A stretch of DNA of 64,000 nucleotides from Gammaproteobacteria bacterium (GCA_028821195.1 JAPPHB010000064.1:1-64000), one strand, 5' to 3'; positions 44,750-53,115 are shown, counted from the stretch's first letter. Numbers and translations: made by a program. Notes: generated by a model from the sequence alone, not told the origin.

Positions 44750-45121
44750 ATGAGCTCCGAACAGAGCGTACGCCACTTCCGCTGGGACGACATGCCGATC
44801 GAACAGGTCAAGGAAGGACTTGGGCGGCGCCTGGTGACGGGCGAGCGCATGATGCTCGCGCACATCTATCTCGACAAGGGCTCCGTCGTGCCGCTGCACT
44901 CGCACGACAACGAGCAGCTCACCTACGTGCTCGAGGGCGCATTGCACTTCTGGATCGGGGAGGATGAGAGCGAGGAAGTGGTCGTGCGCGCCGGAGAGGT
45001 GCTGCACATTCCCTCCTGGGTGCCGCACAAGGCGGTCGCGCTGGAAGACACCCTGGACGTGGACGTCTTCTGCCCGCCACGGCAGGACTGGCTGGACGGG
45101 ACCGACGCGTACCTGCGATGA
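44750..45121 (+). CDS. cupin domain protein, copy 2
   Basis: 123 aa, roughly three quarters identical by eye to copy 1 without gaps. Metal-binding motifs are kept (PLHSHDNEQLTYVLEGALHF; AGEVLHIPSWVPHKAVALED). Differences cluster around the barrel mouth (WYM to IYL, KLRL to HFWI, SGLPHS to SWVPHK), which may change the ligand. Start at ATG 44750 mirrors copy 1; the track ORF begins 36 codons upstream in the duplicated promoter. An SDR gene follows 24 bp later. Confidence 0.85.
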   Translation: MSSEQSVRHFRWDDMPIEQVKEGLGRRLVTGERMMLAHIYLDKGSVVPLHSHDNEQLTYVLEGALHFWIGEDESEEVVVRAGEVLHIPSWVPHKAVALEDTLDVDVFCPPRQDWLDGTDAYLR

Positions 45122-45145
45122 ATCCCCTCCGTCGCGTGAGATGAC

Positions 45146-45937
45146 ATGGACCTCGGGCTGACCGACAAGGTCGCGCTGGTGGCGGCCTCAAGCCGCGGGC
45201 TGGGGCGCGCGGTGGCGGAGGAGTTCGCGCGCGAGGGGGCCCGGCTGGTGATGTGCGCCCGGGGCGAAGACGACCTGAACCGCACGCGCAACCGCATCGC
45301 TCGCGACACCGGCTCCCAGCCCGTGGCCGTGGCCGCCGACCTCACCGATCCGGAAGGCGTGCGGCACGTTGCCGACACGGCCGCCGAGGCCTTCGGACAG
45401 GTCGACATCCTGGTCACCAACACCGGCGGCCCTCCCTCCGGCCCCTTCGAGGCGCATAGTCCCGAGGCGTGGCGCACCGCCGTCGCCCAGAACCTCGAGA
45501 GCGTCCTCAACCTGACCCGCGCCGTCCTTCCGGGCATGCGCGAGCGAGACTGGGGCCGGATCATCAACGTCACCTCGATCGCGGTGAAGCAGCCGGTCGA
45601 CGGGCTCATCCTCTCCAACAGCGTGCGCGCCGCGGTGACCGGCTTCGCCCGCACCCTGGCCAACGAGGTGGCGCGCGACGGCGTCACCGTGAACAACGTG
45701 ATGCCCGGTTACACGCGCACCGCCCGCCTGGACTGGCTGGCCGGCCAGATCGCAGCGCGCGAAGGCATCGACCGGGAAGCCGCCTTCGACCGCTGGGCCA
45801 GCGAGATCCCCGCGGGACGCGTGGGCGACCCTGCGGAATTTGCCGCGTTGGTTACCTTTCTCGCTTCCGAGCGCGCGAGTTACATCACCGGCACCTCCAT
45901 CCCGGTTGACGGGGGATGGATTCGCGCCCTGGTATGA
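45146..45937 (+). CDS. SDR family protein lacking the canonical YxxxK pair
   Basis: 263 aa. Cofactor site ALVAASSRGLGRAVAEEFAREGA, then DILVTNTGGPPSGPF (where classical SDRs have NNAG), INVTSIAVKQPVDGLILSNSVRAAVTGFARTLANEVARDGVTVNNVMPGYTRT and the C-terminal ITGTSIPVDGG. The catalytic Tyr-x-x-x-Lys is replaced by Ser-x-x-x-Arg (SNSVR). I recall a recognised SDR subgroup with NTGGPP and SNxxR, so this is probably a conserved variant and not decay. Activity uncertain. It lies between the cupins and ilvE, possibly one transcript. Confidence 0.85.
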   Translation: MDLGLTDKVALVAASSRGLGRAVAEEFAREGARLVMCARGEDDLNRTRNRIARDTGSQPVAVAADLTDPEGVRHVADTAAEAFGQVDILVTNTGGPPSGPFEAHSPEAWRTAVAQNLESVLNLTRAVLPGMRERDWGRIINVTSIAVKQPVDGLILSNSVRAAVTGFARTLANEVARDGVTVNNVMPGYTRTARLDWLAGQIAAREGIDREAAFDRWASEIPAGRVGDPAEFAALVTFLASERASYITGTSIPVDGGWIRALV

Positions 45938-45978
45938 CGACACCGACCCCAACCTGATCCCCGAGACCGAGAACCCCG

Positions 45979-46905
45979 ATGGCCCTTGAGCTAAAGGCAA
46001 CCGAATTCGTCTGGAAGGACGGAGAGTTCATCCGCTGGCAGGACGCCCAGGTGCACCTGCTTTCGCTGGCCGTACAGTTCGGCGTCTCCCTCTTCGAGGG
46101 CATCCGCTGCTACGAGTCGGAGGGGCGGCGGGCCATCTTCCGCCTGGGCGCGCACATCCGCAGGCTCTACAACTCCTGCATCGTCTATCGCATGCCGCCG
46201 GAGTACTCGCAGGAGGAGTACGCGCAGGCGTGCGTCGACGTGGTGGCGAAGAACCGCCTGGACAGCTGCTACATCCGACCCATGGTGATACGCGGTTACG
46301 GCGCCGCGGCGCTCGATCCCCGCGCGAGCCCGATCGAGTCGTACGTGGCCTGCTGGCCGCTGGACACCTACCTGGGCGCGGGAGCTCTGGAGAAGGGCGT
46401 CGGAGTGAAGGTCTCCTCCTGGCAGCGCGCCGAACCCAACACCTTCCCGATGCGGGCCAAGGCGGCCGGCCACTATAACGCGGCCATGCTCATGAAGATG
46501 GAGGCGCACGCCGACGGCTACGCGGACGCCATCGCGCTCGGCCCCAACGGGCTGGTGAGCGAGGGCAGCGGGCAGAACCTCTTCCTTGTGGTGGACGGCC
46601 AGTTAATCACGCCGATTCTCGACGGCACGTCGCTTCAGGGCATCACCCGCGACACGGTGCTCAAGCTCGCGACCGAGATGGGCATACCGGCGAGCGAGCA
46701 ACTGGTCGCCCGCGAGACCCTCTACACCTGCGACGAGCTCTTCTTCTCGGGCACCGCCACCGAGGTGACCCCCATCACGAGCGTCGACCGCATCCCGGTC
46801 GGTTCCGGCAAGGCGGGCGAGGTTACGCTGCAGATCCAGCGGCGCTTCATGGACATCGTCAAGCAGCGGGCGGAAGACCCCTACGGCTGGCTGACGCCCG
46901 TGTAG
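45979..46905 (+). CDS. ilvE: branched-chain amino acid aminotransferase
   Basis: 308-aa fold-type IV PLP aminotransferase making or degrading Val, Leu and Ile. FVWKDGEFIRWQDAQVHLLSLAVQFGVSLFEGIRCYE is the IlvE N-terminus; the PLP lysine lies in RAKAAGHYNAAML; GLVSEGSGQNLFLV and GTSLQGITRDTVLKLA bind cofactor phosphate; CDELFFSGTATEVTPI is also conserved. No other ilv gene is nearby. Followed 38 bp later by the second S9-fold gene, on the same strand. Confidence 0.94.
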   Translation: MALELKATEFVWKDGEFIRWQDAQVHLLSLAVQFGVSLFEGIRCYESEGRRAIFRLGAHIRRLYNSCIVYRMPPEYSQEEYAQACVDVVAKNRLDSCYIRPMVIRGYGAAALDPRASPIESYVACWPLDTYLGAGALEKGVGVKVSSWQRAEPNTFPMRAKAAGHYNAAMLMKMEAHADGYADAIALGPNGLVSEGSGQNLFLVVDGQLITPILDGTSLQGITRDTVLKLATEMGIPASEQLVARETLYTCDELFFSGTATEVTPITSVDRIPVGSGKAGEVTLQIQRRFMDIVKQRAEDPYGWLTPV

Positions 46906-46943
46906 GGCGCCGGGGCGGGAGCAGCCGCAACAAGGAGCAGGCC

Positions 46944-48911
46944 ATGACCCGTTATCGGAACCCGGAGGCGGCCCTGCGCCAGCGATCCGCCACGAACCTG
47001 ACTTCGGTCCTCATCCTCGCCGCCGCGGCCGCGGGCGTCCCCGCTCAGGCTGACGCCCAGGAGGCCGACGTCCTCACCATTGACCAACTGCTTTCCATCG
47101 AGTCGGTCGTCTCCGGCTCGCCTGCCTGGTCGCCCGACGGCTCGTCGATCCTCTTCCAGTCCTCGCTCTCCGGCGGGCTGGTCACGCTCTCGCCGGACGG
47201 CGGATTCCCGACCCGCGTCCCGATCGAGATGGGCAGCTCGGGCCACTTCCTTTCCTCCCAGATGCCCGGCTGGTCACCGCAGGGCAACTGGATCTCCTAC
47301 GTGTCGGACAAGGGTGGCTCGCCGGAGATCTGGATCTGGTCGACCCGCGACGGCAGCGAGGTGCAGCTCACCAACCTGGGCGGGCGCATCAACTCGATGA
47401 CCTGGTCGCCCGACGAGCGCTCGATCGCCTTCGCCGGCGACCGCTACGGCAACTACGACATCTGGACGGTCAAGGTCGACACCAGGCGCGTCCGCCGCAT
47501 CAGCAACGAGAAGAACTACGAGGTCTTCCCCACCTGGACCCCGGACTCCCAACGCATCCTCTTCGTGCGCCTCGACGACGCCTGGGAGGACCACGACGTC
47601 ATCGAAGTCGCTCCGGACGGCACGGGCGCGCGCACCGTGCTTCAGGACCGCGACTTCTTCGACTACGGCGCCGGCTCCACTTTCGCCTATCCGCAGGTTT
47701 CGCCCGATGGCCGCCAGGTCCTCTTCCGCTCGCACCGCAGCGGGTGGATCAACTACTGGATCGCCCCGATCGAGGGTGGTGAGCCCCGTCCGATCGCCGC
47801 GGCCGAGGCCGACCAGAGCAGCGCGGTCTGGTCGCCTGACGGCCGCTCGATCGCCTACATCGAGAACCACAACGGTCACCACGACCTGCGCGTGGTCTCC
47901 TCCGACGGGGGCAAGCCCCGCGTGCTGGCCTCACCCGACGGCGGGGTGGCGTCGAGTCCCTCGTGGTCGCCCGACAGCCGCGCGATCGCGTACCTGAAGG
48001 CTGACCTGGTCACTTCGCAGGATCTGCATGTGGTGTCCGTGGAGAGCGGCCGGAGCCGCCAGCTCACCTTCTCCATGCCCGCCGGGAACTTTGCCGAGCG
48101 CCTCGTCCTGCCGGAGAAGGTTCACTACCCCAGCACGGACGGATACTCGATCCCGGCCTACCTCTACCGCCCGGCGGGAGTCCCGGCCGGCGGACGCGCA
48201 CCCGGCATCCTGTGGATTCACGGCGGCCCCACCTCGCAGTTCAACGACACCTTCCAGCAGCACGTGCAGTTCTTCGCGCAGCGCGGATACGCGGTGCTGC
48301 TGCCCAACATCCGCGGCAGCTCGGGCTATGGGAAGGACTTCGCCGACGCGAACAACGGCTGCTGGGGCCACTGCGACCTGGAAGACGTGCTCGCGGGCGC
48401 CGACTTCCTGAAGGCGCAGCCCGGGGTCGACCCCGACCGGATCGGCCTGACCGGCACCAGCTACGGCGGCATTATGGGCATGTACGCCGCGGCTTTCGCC
48501 CCGGACGCTTTCCGCGCGATCGTCCCCGGCTCGGGCTACTCGGACTGGGTACACTTCTATCGCAGCGAGAACGAGCTGCGCCACGTCAAGCTCCTCGAGC
48601 ACGAACTCGGGCCCTTCGAAACGAGCCAGGAGGTGTGGCGCAACAGCTCGGCGATCTACGAAATCGACAAGGTCTCCACGCCGATCTTCCTGGTGCACGG
48701 CGAGGGACGCTATCCCGGCTCGGACCAGTCCGAGATCTTCGCGCGGGCGCTCGAGAACCACTACAAGCCCTTCGAGTACACGACCTACCCGAACGAGAAC
48801 TACTATGTCCGCGGCAAGGCCAACCGGCGCCAGATGCTGCTCGACATGCTGGACTTCTTCGGTCGGTTCCTGAAGGACGAGATGGTCGACGCGGGTGAGC
48901 GCATGAAGTGA
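46944..48911 (+). CDS. S9-fold secreted alpha/beta hydrolase with degenerate triad (paralogue 2)
   Basis: 655 aa with a signal peptide (about 1-40, ending ADAQE). N-terminal PD40/WD40-like repeats (SPAWSPDGSSILFQS, SPDERSIAFAGDRYG, SPDSRAIAYLKA) precede a hydrolase domain with GTSYGG (Ser about 506). As in the paralogue at 5049-7025, the canonical Asp site reads HGEGRYPGS (about 585) and the His site YPNENYYVRG (Tyr about 620); the Cys pair GCWGHC is shared. The two proteins align along their whole length. AAGGAG eight bases before the ATG supports the start. Probably an envelope hydrolase or a ligand-binding pseudo-peptidase. Confidence 0.86.
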   Translation: MTRYRNPEAALRQRSATNLTSVLILAAAAAGVPAQADAQEADVLTIDQLLSIESVVSGSPAWSPDGSSILFQSSLSGGLVTLSPDGGFPTRVPIEMGSSGHFLSSQMPGWSPQGNWISYVSDKGGSPEIWIWSTRDGSEVQLTNLGGRINSMTWSPDERSIAFAGDRYGNYDIWTVKVDTRRVRRISNEKNYEVFPTWTPDSQRILFVRLDDAWEDHDVIEVAPDGTGARTVLQDRDFFDYGAGSTFAYPQVSPDGRQVLFRSHRSGWINYWIAPIEGGEPRPIAAAEADQSSAVWSPDGRSIAYIENHNGHHDLRVVSSDGGKPRVLASPDGGVASSPSWSPDSRAIAYLKADLVTSQDLHVVSVESGRSRQLTFSMPAGNFAERLVLPEKVHYPSTDGYSIPAYLYRPAGVPAGGRAPGILWIHGGPTSQFNDTFQQHVQFFAQRGYAVLLPNIRGSSGYGKDFADANNGCWGHCDLEDVLAGADFLKAQPGVDPDRIGLTGTSYGGIMGMYAAAFAPDAFRAIVPGSGYSDWVHFYRSENELRHVKLLEHELGPFETSQEVWRNSSAIYEIDKVSTPIFLVHGEGRYPGSDQSEIFARALENHYKPFEYTTYPNENYYVRGKANRRQMLLDMLDFFGRFLKDEMVDAGERMK

Positions 48912-48943
48912 AGGCGCACCTCATCCCTGGCGCCTGAGAACCG

Positions 48944-48972
48944 TTGACATCCGACGGGCTGTCGCCTACCCT
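48944..48972 (+). promoter_or_regulatory. promoter of propeller lipoprotein (TTGACA-N17-TACCCT)
   Basis: A consensus -35 TTGACA, exactly 17 bases, then TACCCT, lying 41 bp before the lipoprotein ATG. The same architecture (TTGACATCCG..., 17-base spacer, TACAGT) precedes blaI at 63361, and both are followed by the same palindrome. This parallel makes the assignment strong for a sequence-only call. Confidence 0.78.
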
Positions 48973-48977
48973 TGTCT

Positions 48978-48991
48978 ACGAAGAACTTCGT
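48978..48991. promoter_or_regulatory. candidate BlaI-type operator (ACGAAG-AA-CTTCGT)
   Basis: A perfect 6-bp inverted repeat with a 2-base centre, sitting at the expected transcription start five bases after the -10. Two further copies flank the blaI promoter (63348 and 63397). BlaI/MecI repressors bind dyads at or just downstream of their promoters and autoregulate, so BlaI is the obvious candidate ligand. The binding is inferred. Confidence 0.65.
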
Positions 48992-49012
48992 GGCCCGGCA
49001 AGGACACCAGAA

Positions 49013-50311
49013 ATGAGTCGAGAGCGATTGACCTGCCCCGGGAGACGCTCCCACACGGCCGTCGCGTGGTCATGCGGTGTACTGTTACTCCTTGGCGCCT
49101 GCGGAGACGGCGGCGAACGCATTCCTTCCCCGGCCCAATTCACCGACTCGGCGGGCGTCGCCATCGTCACCAACCCGTCCGGCGGTGCCATCTACGCTAC
49201 CATCGCCCCGGAGCCGGTGCTCTCCATCGGTGCCATCGACGGCCCGACGGAAGTGCTCTTCGGGCGCATTGCCTCGGTCGCGGTCGACGGCGCCGGCAAT
49301 CTGATTGTTGCCGACGCGCAGATGGATGAGATCCGTATCTTCGACGGGAGCGGTGTCCACCTCCAGACCATTGGGGGCCCCGGAGAGGGGCCGGGCGAAT
49401 TCCGGGCGCTCGCGGGAGCCTGGCCCACGGCGGGGGGCGCCATCGTCGCGGCGGACCAGCGGCTCGACCGCATCACCCGCTTCGGTCCGGAAGGCGAGCT
49501 GCTGGCCACCGCTACCTTCCAGGGCCCGGGCGAGCAGCCCGTGATCCGCCCGATCCGCGTGGCGGGACCGAGCCTTTTCCTCAACCGGGTGGAATCCCTG
49601 AACCTCCCCTCACTGGAGGACACCTCCTTCAGCCTGGAAGATGCCCTCGAATCGATCTCGGACCCTTCCGGAAGCAGATCCGAGTACCTGGTCCGGCACG
49701 ACCTGGAGGGCATCCTGATCGACACGGTCACGGCAGTGCCCGGTCAGGCCACCCAGACTTCCGCACAGGGCAGCGGAACCAATCTGTCGATCCAGATTCT
49801 GCGGCTGCCCTTCTCGTCCGCCGCGGCCGCCACCGCTTCGCCGGAAGGGCGCATGGCCGTGACCACGGGCCGGTCCTACGAATACTCCACCTACGACCCC
49901 TCGGGTACTCTGGAGCGCGTCGTGCGCCTCGCTGAAGAGCCGCCCCTGCGAACCGACACGCACCTCGAGGCGTGGGTTCGGGGCTCCACCGGCGGTCGCG
50001 AACCCATGGACGACGCCCAGGTGGAGGCAGCCCTGCGCCGCTTTCGAGAGATGCCCCTTCCCGACCGGCTCCCCGCCTGGAACTCGCTGGTCATCGCCGA
50101 CGGTGGCGAGATCTGGGCGCGCCGCTTCGCGATCAGGGGCGCCGAGACGGTCGTCCGCGATGTGTTCGGGAGCGACGGAAGCTTGCTGGGCCAGGTGGTG
50201 GCGCCAGCCATCCTTCGCATCCAGCATGTCGGCGACCGGAGCGTGACCGTCATATCCACCGACGATCTGGGTGTCGAGCGCGTGGAGGTGTACGAGCTGC
50301 AGATGCCCTGA
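49013..50311 (+). CDS. 6-bladed beta-propeller lipoprotein
   Basis: 432 aa. A signal peptide with lipobox LGAC, then NHL-like propeller blades: FGRIASVAVDGAGNLIVADAQMDEIRIFDGSGVHLQTIGGPGEGPGEFRAL, GAIVAADQRLDRITRFGPEGELL. The opening FTDSAGVAIVTN and GGxGEGPGEFR pattern recur in the lipoprotein at 62002-63222, a clear paralogue. Function in the phylum is unknown; such proteins are abundant in Gemmatimonadota. Start at ATG 49013 with AGGA upstream; the track start lies in the promoter. It carries the BlaI-like operator, so it is probably induced with the M56 sensor system. Confidence 0.83.
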   Translation: MSRERLTCPGRRSHTAVAWSCGVLLLLGACGDGGERIPSPAQFTDSAGVAIVTNPSGGAIYATIAPEPVLSIGAIDGPTEVLFGRIASVAVDGAGNLIVADAQMDEIRIFDGSGVHLQTIGGPGEGPGEFRALAGAWPTAGGAIVAADQRLDRITRFGPEGELLATATFQGPGEQPVIRPIRVAGPSLFLNRVESLNLPSLEDTSFSLEDALESISDPSGSRSEYLVRHDLEGILIDTVTAVPGQATQTSAQGSGTNLSIQILRLPFSSAAAATASPEGRMAVTTGRSYEYSTYDPSGTLERVVRLAEEPPLRTDTHLEAWVRGSTGGREPMDDAQVEAALRRFREMPLPDRLPAWNSLVIADGGEIWARRFAIRGAETVVRDVFGSDGSLLGQVVAPAILRIQHVGDRSVTVISTDDLGVERVEVYELQMP

Positions 50312-50374
50312 GGTGCAGCAGCCACCATATCGGAGATAAGCGAGCCCGGTCGCGCAGCTCGTCGACCATCGGCG

Positions 50375-50887
50375 CTACTTGAGCTGCTTGGGCCGTACGT
50401 AGTACTCCAGGGTTCCGCTGGCCCCCGGGAGATCGGCCCACCTGTCGATCCTGAACGAGAGGACGGCGAGCGCGCCGGTGGGATACTTGCGCCGCATGCG
50501 CGCGATCTTCTTCTCGTTGCCGAAGACGGAATAGCGCCACGCGAATTCAGCGATGCCCGGATTGTGCCCGACCACCGCCACCGTGTTCGCCTCGTCGTCC
50601 TGTTTGACCAGCTGCTTCAGGATCGCCTGCATCGACGCGTGGTAGAGGGCCCGCCGGTGGACGACCGGCACCTCGCCCAGCTCGGGAACCATGCGCTCCC
50701 AGGTCTCCGAGGTGCGGCGGGCGGCGGAGCACAGGACCCGGTCGGGAACCAGGTCGTGGTCACGGATCCAGGCTGCGACGCGGGGTGCGGCCGCGCGGCC
50801 GCGTGGGGCGAGCGGCCGGTCGAAATCCGCAAGAGTGTAGTCCTTCCAGTCGGACTTGGCGTGGCGGAGCAGAAGGATCCTCTTCAA
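50375..50887 (-). CDS. sixA: SixA-type histidine phosphatase
   Basis: 170-aa histidine-phosphatase-superfamily protein. ILLLRHAKSDWKD holds the phospho-accepting RHG-type His (here RHAKS, as in SixA), LAPRGRAAAPRVAAWI follows, LCSAARRTSETWERM has the second Arg, and VAVVGHNPGIAEFAW carries the proton-relay His. SixA removes phosphate from phosphohistidine in phosphorelay or PTS proteins. The start is a TTG directly after the 55-aa gene upstream (2-6 bp), so the two are likely coupled. Converges on the propeller lipoprotein with 63 bp between stops. Confidence 0.88.
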   Translation of the reverse strand: MKRILLLRHAKSDWKDYTLADFDRPLAPRGRAAAPRVAAWIRDHDLVPDRVLCSAARRTSETWERMVPELGEVPVVHRRALYHASMQAILKQLVKQDDEANTVAVVGHNPGIAEFAWRYSVFGNEKKIARMRRKYPTGALAVLSFRIDRWADLPGASGTLEYYVRPKQLK

Positions 50888-50893
50888 GAGCGC

Positions 50894-51061
50894 TCAGCGG
50901 TTCTTCCTTCGTCGCCACTCAAACCCGGGCGGGGCGGGCGGCTTCGGAAGACGGAATGGGTTGTCGGGTTTCTCGGCGGTGGGCGGCTTCGGCTTTTTCG
51001 GATACTGGACGCGCGGCTTGTCGAAGACGCCTCCCTTCTTCGTGATCAGCTTCCAGATCAT
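50894..51061 (-). CDS. unannotated 55-aa Lys/Pro-rich small protein upstream of sixA
   Basis: Not in the ORF track. Translation begins MIWKLITKKGGVFDKPRVQY, then a KKPKPPTAEKP stretch and a basic end (EWRRRKNR). AAGGAG lies eight bases before ATG 51061, one of the better ribosome sites in the region. The stop lies 6 bp before the sixA TTG. Highly basic and proline-rich, probably disordered, without signal peptide. No family recognised. The opposite-strand 833-aa ORF covering it is a shadow. Confidence 0.6.
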   Translation of the reverse strand: MIWKLITKKGGVFDKPRVQYPKKPKPPTAEKPDNPFRLPKPPAPPGFEWRRRKNR

Positions 51062-51173
51062 GATGCGGGCTCCTTGGGAATGCGTGGGGATGCTACACGA
51101 ATACGGCTCGTTACGACAGGGGCCGGCCGGCCGTTTCGGTCCGCGCCGGTCCGAAGAGCTCGATCCCCCGGCG

Positions 51174-52481
51174 CTAGGACTTCCCCGACGGGAGCTCGCG
51201 AAGCGACTCCTCTGCCGGCGCCCCCGCCGCTCGGTGCAGCACTTGCTGGATGTCGAGGCCGAGCACCGACGCCAGCCCCTCGAGCGTCCCGTAGGCGCCC
51301 CGGACGCGCTGGTTCAAGGCGTTGGAGACACCCTCGCCCTGGCCCCCGTCCATGACCACGACGCGGTCGATGTCTACTCCTTCCACTGCGCCGACCGCGA
51401 TCTCCAGCAGTTCCGGCAGCTTCTCGGCCATGAACACGGCGAACGCAGCGTCGCCTCCGGTCTGGACCTCCGCGTAGAGCCGCTTGAGCACCTCCACCTG
51501 GGCCTTCCCGCGCTCCAGAATCGGGGCTGCTTCGGCCTGGGCTCGGGCGAAGGCGGCCATCTTCTCGGCCTTGGCGGGCTCCACGACGTCCGCACGCAGC
51601 CGCTGCTCCTCACGCTCGACGCGCTTCATCTCGAGGATCTTCTCGGCCTCGACCTCGGCCTCCTGCGCCTTGACGCGCGCGATCTTCTCGGCGGTCTCGC
51701 CCTCGCGGTCGAGCTCGGCCTTGCGCACGCGAAGCTCGTTTTGCGCTTCCGCCACCTTGATGGAGGCCGCCGCCTCGCGCACCTGGGCGCGGCGGCGGGC
51801 CTCGGCGCGCGCTTCGCGGGTGTCCGCCTCGGCCTGCGCCTCCGCGATTTCGGCCGCCCGAATGGCCTCGGCAGACTTCTCGCGCCCGATGGCCTCCAGG
51901 TAGCCGCGCTCGTCGCTGACGTTCTGGATCTTGAGGACGTCCAGATGGAAGCCCAGCGAGGCCAGGTCCTCGCCGGCGTCATCGGCGAGCGCCTTGGCGA
52001 AACCGAGCCGGTCCTCGTTGACGGCCTCGGGGGTGAGGGTGGCGAGGACGCCGCGCAGGTTGCCGGTGAGGGTGTCCTGGGCCAGCTCGCGCACTTCCCC
52101 CTCCGTCTTCCCGAGGAGTCGCTCGACCGCGTTGTTGAAGACCCATTCAGGCTCCGACGCGATCTTCACGTTGGCGATCGCCTCGACGCTCAGCGGGATA
52201 TTCCCCTTCGAGAAGGCGTTGTTGACCGACACCTCTATGGGGATGGTCTCGAGGTTCATGTGCTGGACGGTCTCGATGATGGGCACGCGCAGCGTGCGGC
52301 CCCCGGAGATGGAACGGTATCCAACCGTCTGACCGTCCGAGGACGTTCGGTTCCGGCCGGTGAGCACGGCGGCCTGGTTGGGGGGCACGATCACGATCAG
52401 GCTCTTGATGGTGATGACAAACACGATCACCGCCACCAGGATCACGATGGCCATCGTCAGGGGTGCGGCGAGAAACTCCAC
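51174..52481 (-). CDS. flotillin-like SPFH/Band 7 membrane scaffold protein
   Basis: 435 aa from GTG 52481 with GAGGAGG upstream. An N-terminal membrane helix (APLTMAIVILVAVIVFVITI) is followed by the SPFH domain (IIVPPNQAAVLTGR, PIIETVQHMNLETIPIEV, GEVRELAQDTLTGNLRGVLATLT) and a long charged coiled coil (about 200-330, rich in EAQAEADTREARAEARR), ending with the flotillin-type FMAEKLPELLEIAVGAVEGVDIDRVVVMDGG. It organises membrane microdomains. The upstream NfeD-like gene is the usual partner, 54 bp away. Confidence 0.93.
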   Translation of the reverse strand: MEFLAAPLTMAIVILVAVIVFVITIKSLIVIVPPNQAAVLTGRNRTSSDGQTVGYRSISGGRTLRVPIIETVQHMNLETIPIEVSVNNAFSKGNIPLSVEAIANVKIASEPEWVFNNAVERLLGKTEGEVRELAQDTLTGNLRGVLATLTPEAVNEDRLGFAKALADDAGEDLASLGFHLDVLKIQNVSDERGYLEAIGREKSAEAIRAAEIAEAQAEADTREARAEARRRAQVREAAASIKVAEAQNELRVRKAELDREGETAEKIARVKAQEAEVEAEKILEMKRVEREEQRLRADVVEPAKAEKMAAFARAQAEAAPILERGKAQVEVLKRLYAEVQTGGDAAFAVFMAEKLPELLEIAVGAVEGVDIDRVVVMDGGQGEGVSNALNQRVRGAYGTLEGLASVLGLDIQQVLHRAAGAPAEESLRELPSGKS

Positions 52482-52535
52482 TATGCGCCTCCTCTTATAT
52501 TGTTCTTGTATGACAATCTTGTATTATCCTGTATG
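52482..52535. promoter_or_regulatory. AT-rich linker with repeated YTTGTAT-like motifs
   Basis: The 54 bp between the NfeD-like and flotillin genes are strikingly AT-rich against the surrounding DNA. Three near-repeats occur: CTTGTAT at 52505 and 52518, CCTGTAT at 52528. On the minus strand, ATACAAG and TATAAG elements could be part of an internal flotillin promoter or a regulator site. Confidence 0.4.
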
Positions 52536-53108
52536 TTATTCATCGATCAGCTTCATCTCGACTGGAACCACGGCTGCGATCCCGGACTCCATGCCGACCA
52601 CCACTACGGACTGACCGGGGCTCAGCGTCCGATCCGGCGGGCAGCTCGAATCGAGCCGGGCGCGGATGCCGTGGCGCCGGTCGCCGCGCAGCACCCGTAT
52701 CGAGCCGGGGCTCGAAGCCGTTATCTCGAGCGACACCTCCGCGGTCAGCCCCACGAAGGACTGCTCCCCCAGCATGGCTCCCGCGCTTCCGCGCTTGAGG
52801 AACCCGAATGCCGCCCCGATCAGCGCGCCCGTGGCCAACCCGGTGACCCCGGCGACGATGGCGGTCAGTCCGGGGCGTCCCCCTCCCCATACCAGGTGCA
52901 GAAGGGTGCCGGAGGCACCGAACCCGAAGAGGGCGTAGACGATGGCCCGCAGCGAGAAGAGCTTTGCGACATCGCCGGCATCCCCGATGGCGAGATCCGC
53001 GTCGGCGTCCAGATCCACATCCGCGTCAGCATCCAGAAAGTCGCCGAAGAGGGACAGAAGGAGGAAGCCGCCGCCCACGACAAGGCAGAAGATGTACGCT
53101 GCGAGCAT
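52536..53108 (-). CDS. NfeD/YuaF-like OB-fold membrane protein with Asp-Ala repeat
   Basis: 190 aa. A first helix (YIFCLVVGGGFLLLSLFG), then an acidic repeat DADADVDLDADADL, two more membrane segments (LRAIVYALFGFGASGTLLHLVWG, LTAIVAGVTGLATGALIGAAFGFL) and a C-terminal beta-rich OB-like domain (QSFVGLTAEVSLEITASSPGSIRV, LSPGQSVVVVGMESGIAAVVPV). This layout plus the adjacent flotillin gene fits the NfeD/YuaF partner family, which modulates flotillin assemblies. The acidic repeat could bind cations. It starts 7 bp after the S9 peptidase stop. Confidence 0.78.
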   Translation of the reverse strand: MLAAYIFCLVVGGGFLLLSLFGDFLDADADVDLDADADLAIGDAGDVAKLFSLRAIVYALFGFGASGTLLHLVWGGGRPGLTAIVAGVTGLATGALIGAAFGFLKRGSAGAMLGEQSFVGLTAEVSLEITASSPGSIRVLRGDRRHGIRARLDSSCPPDRTLSPGQSVVVVGMESGIAAVVPVEMKLIDE

Positions 53109-53115
53109 GACGCGC

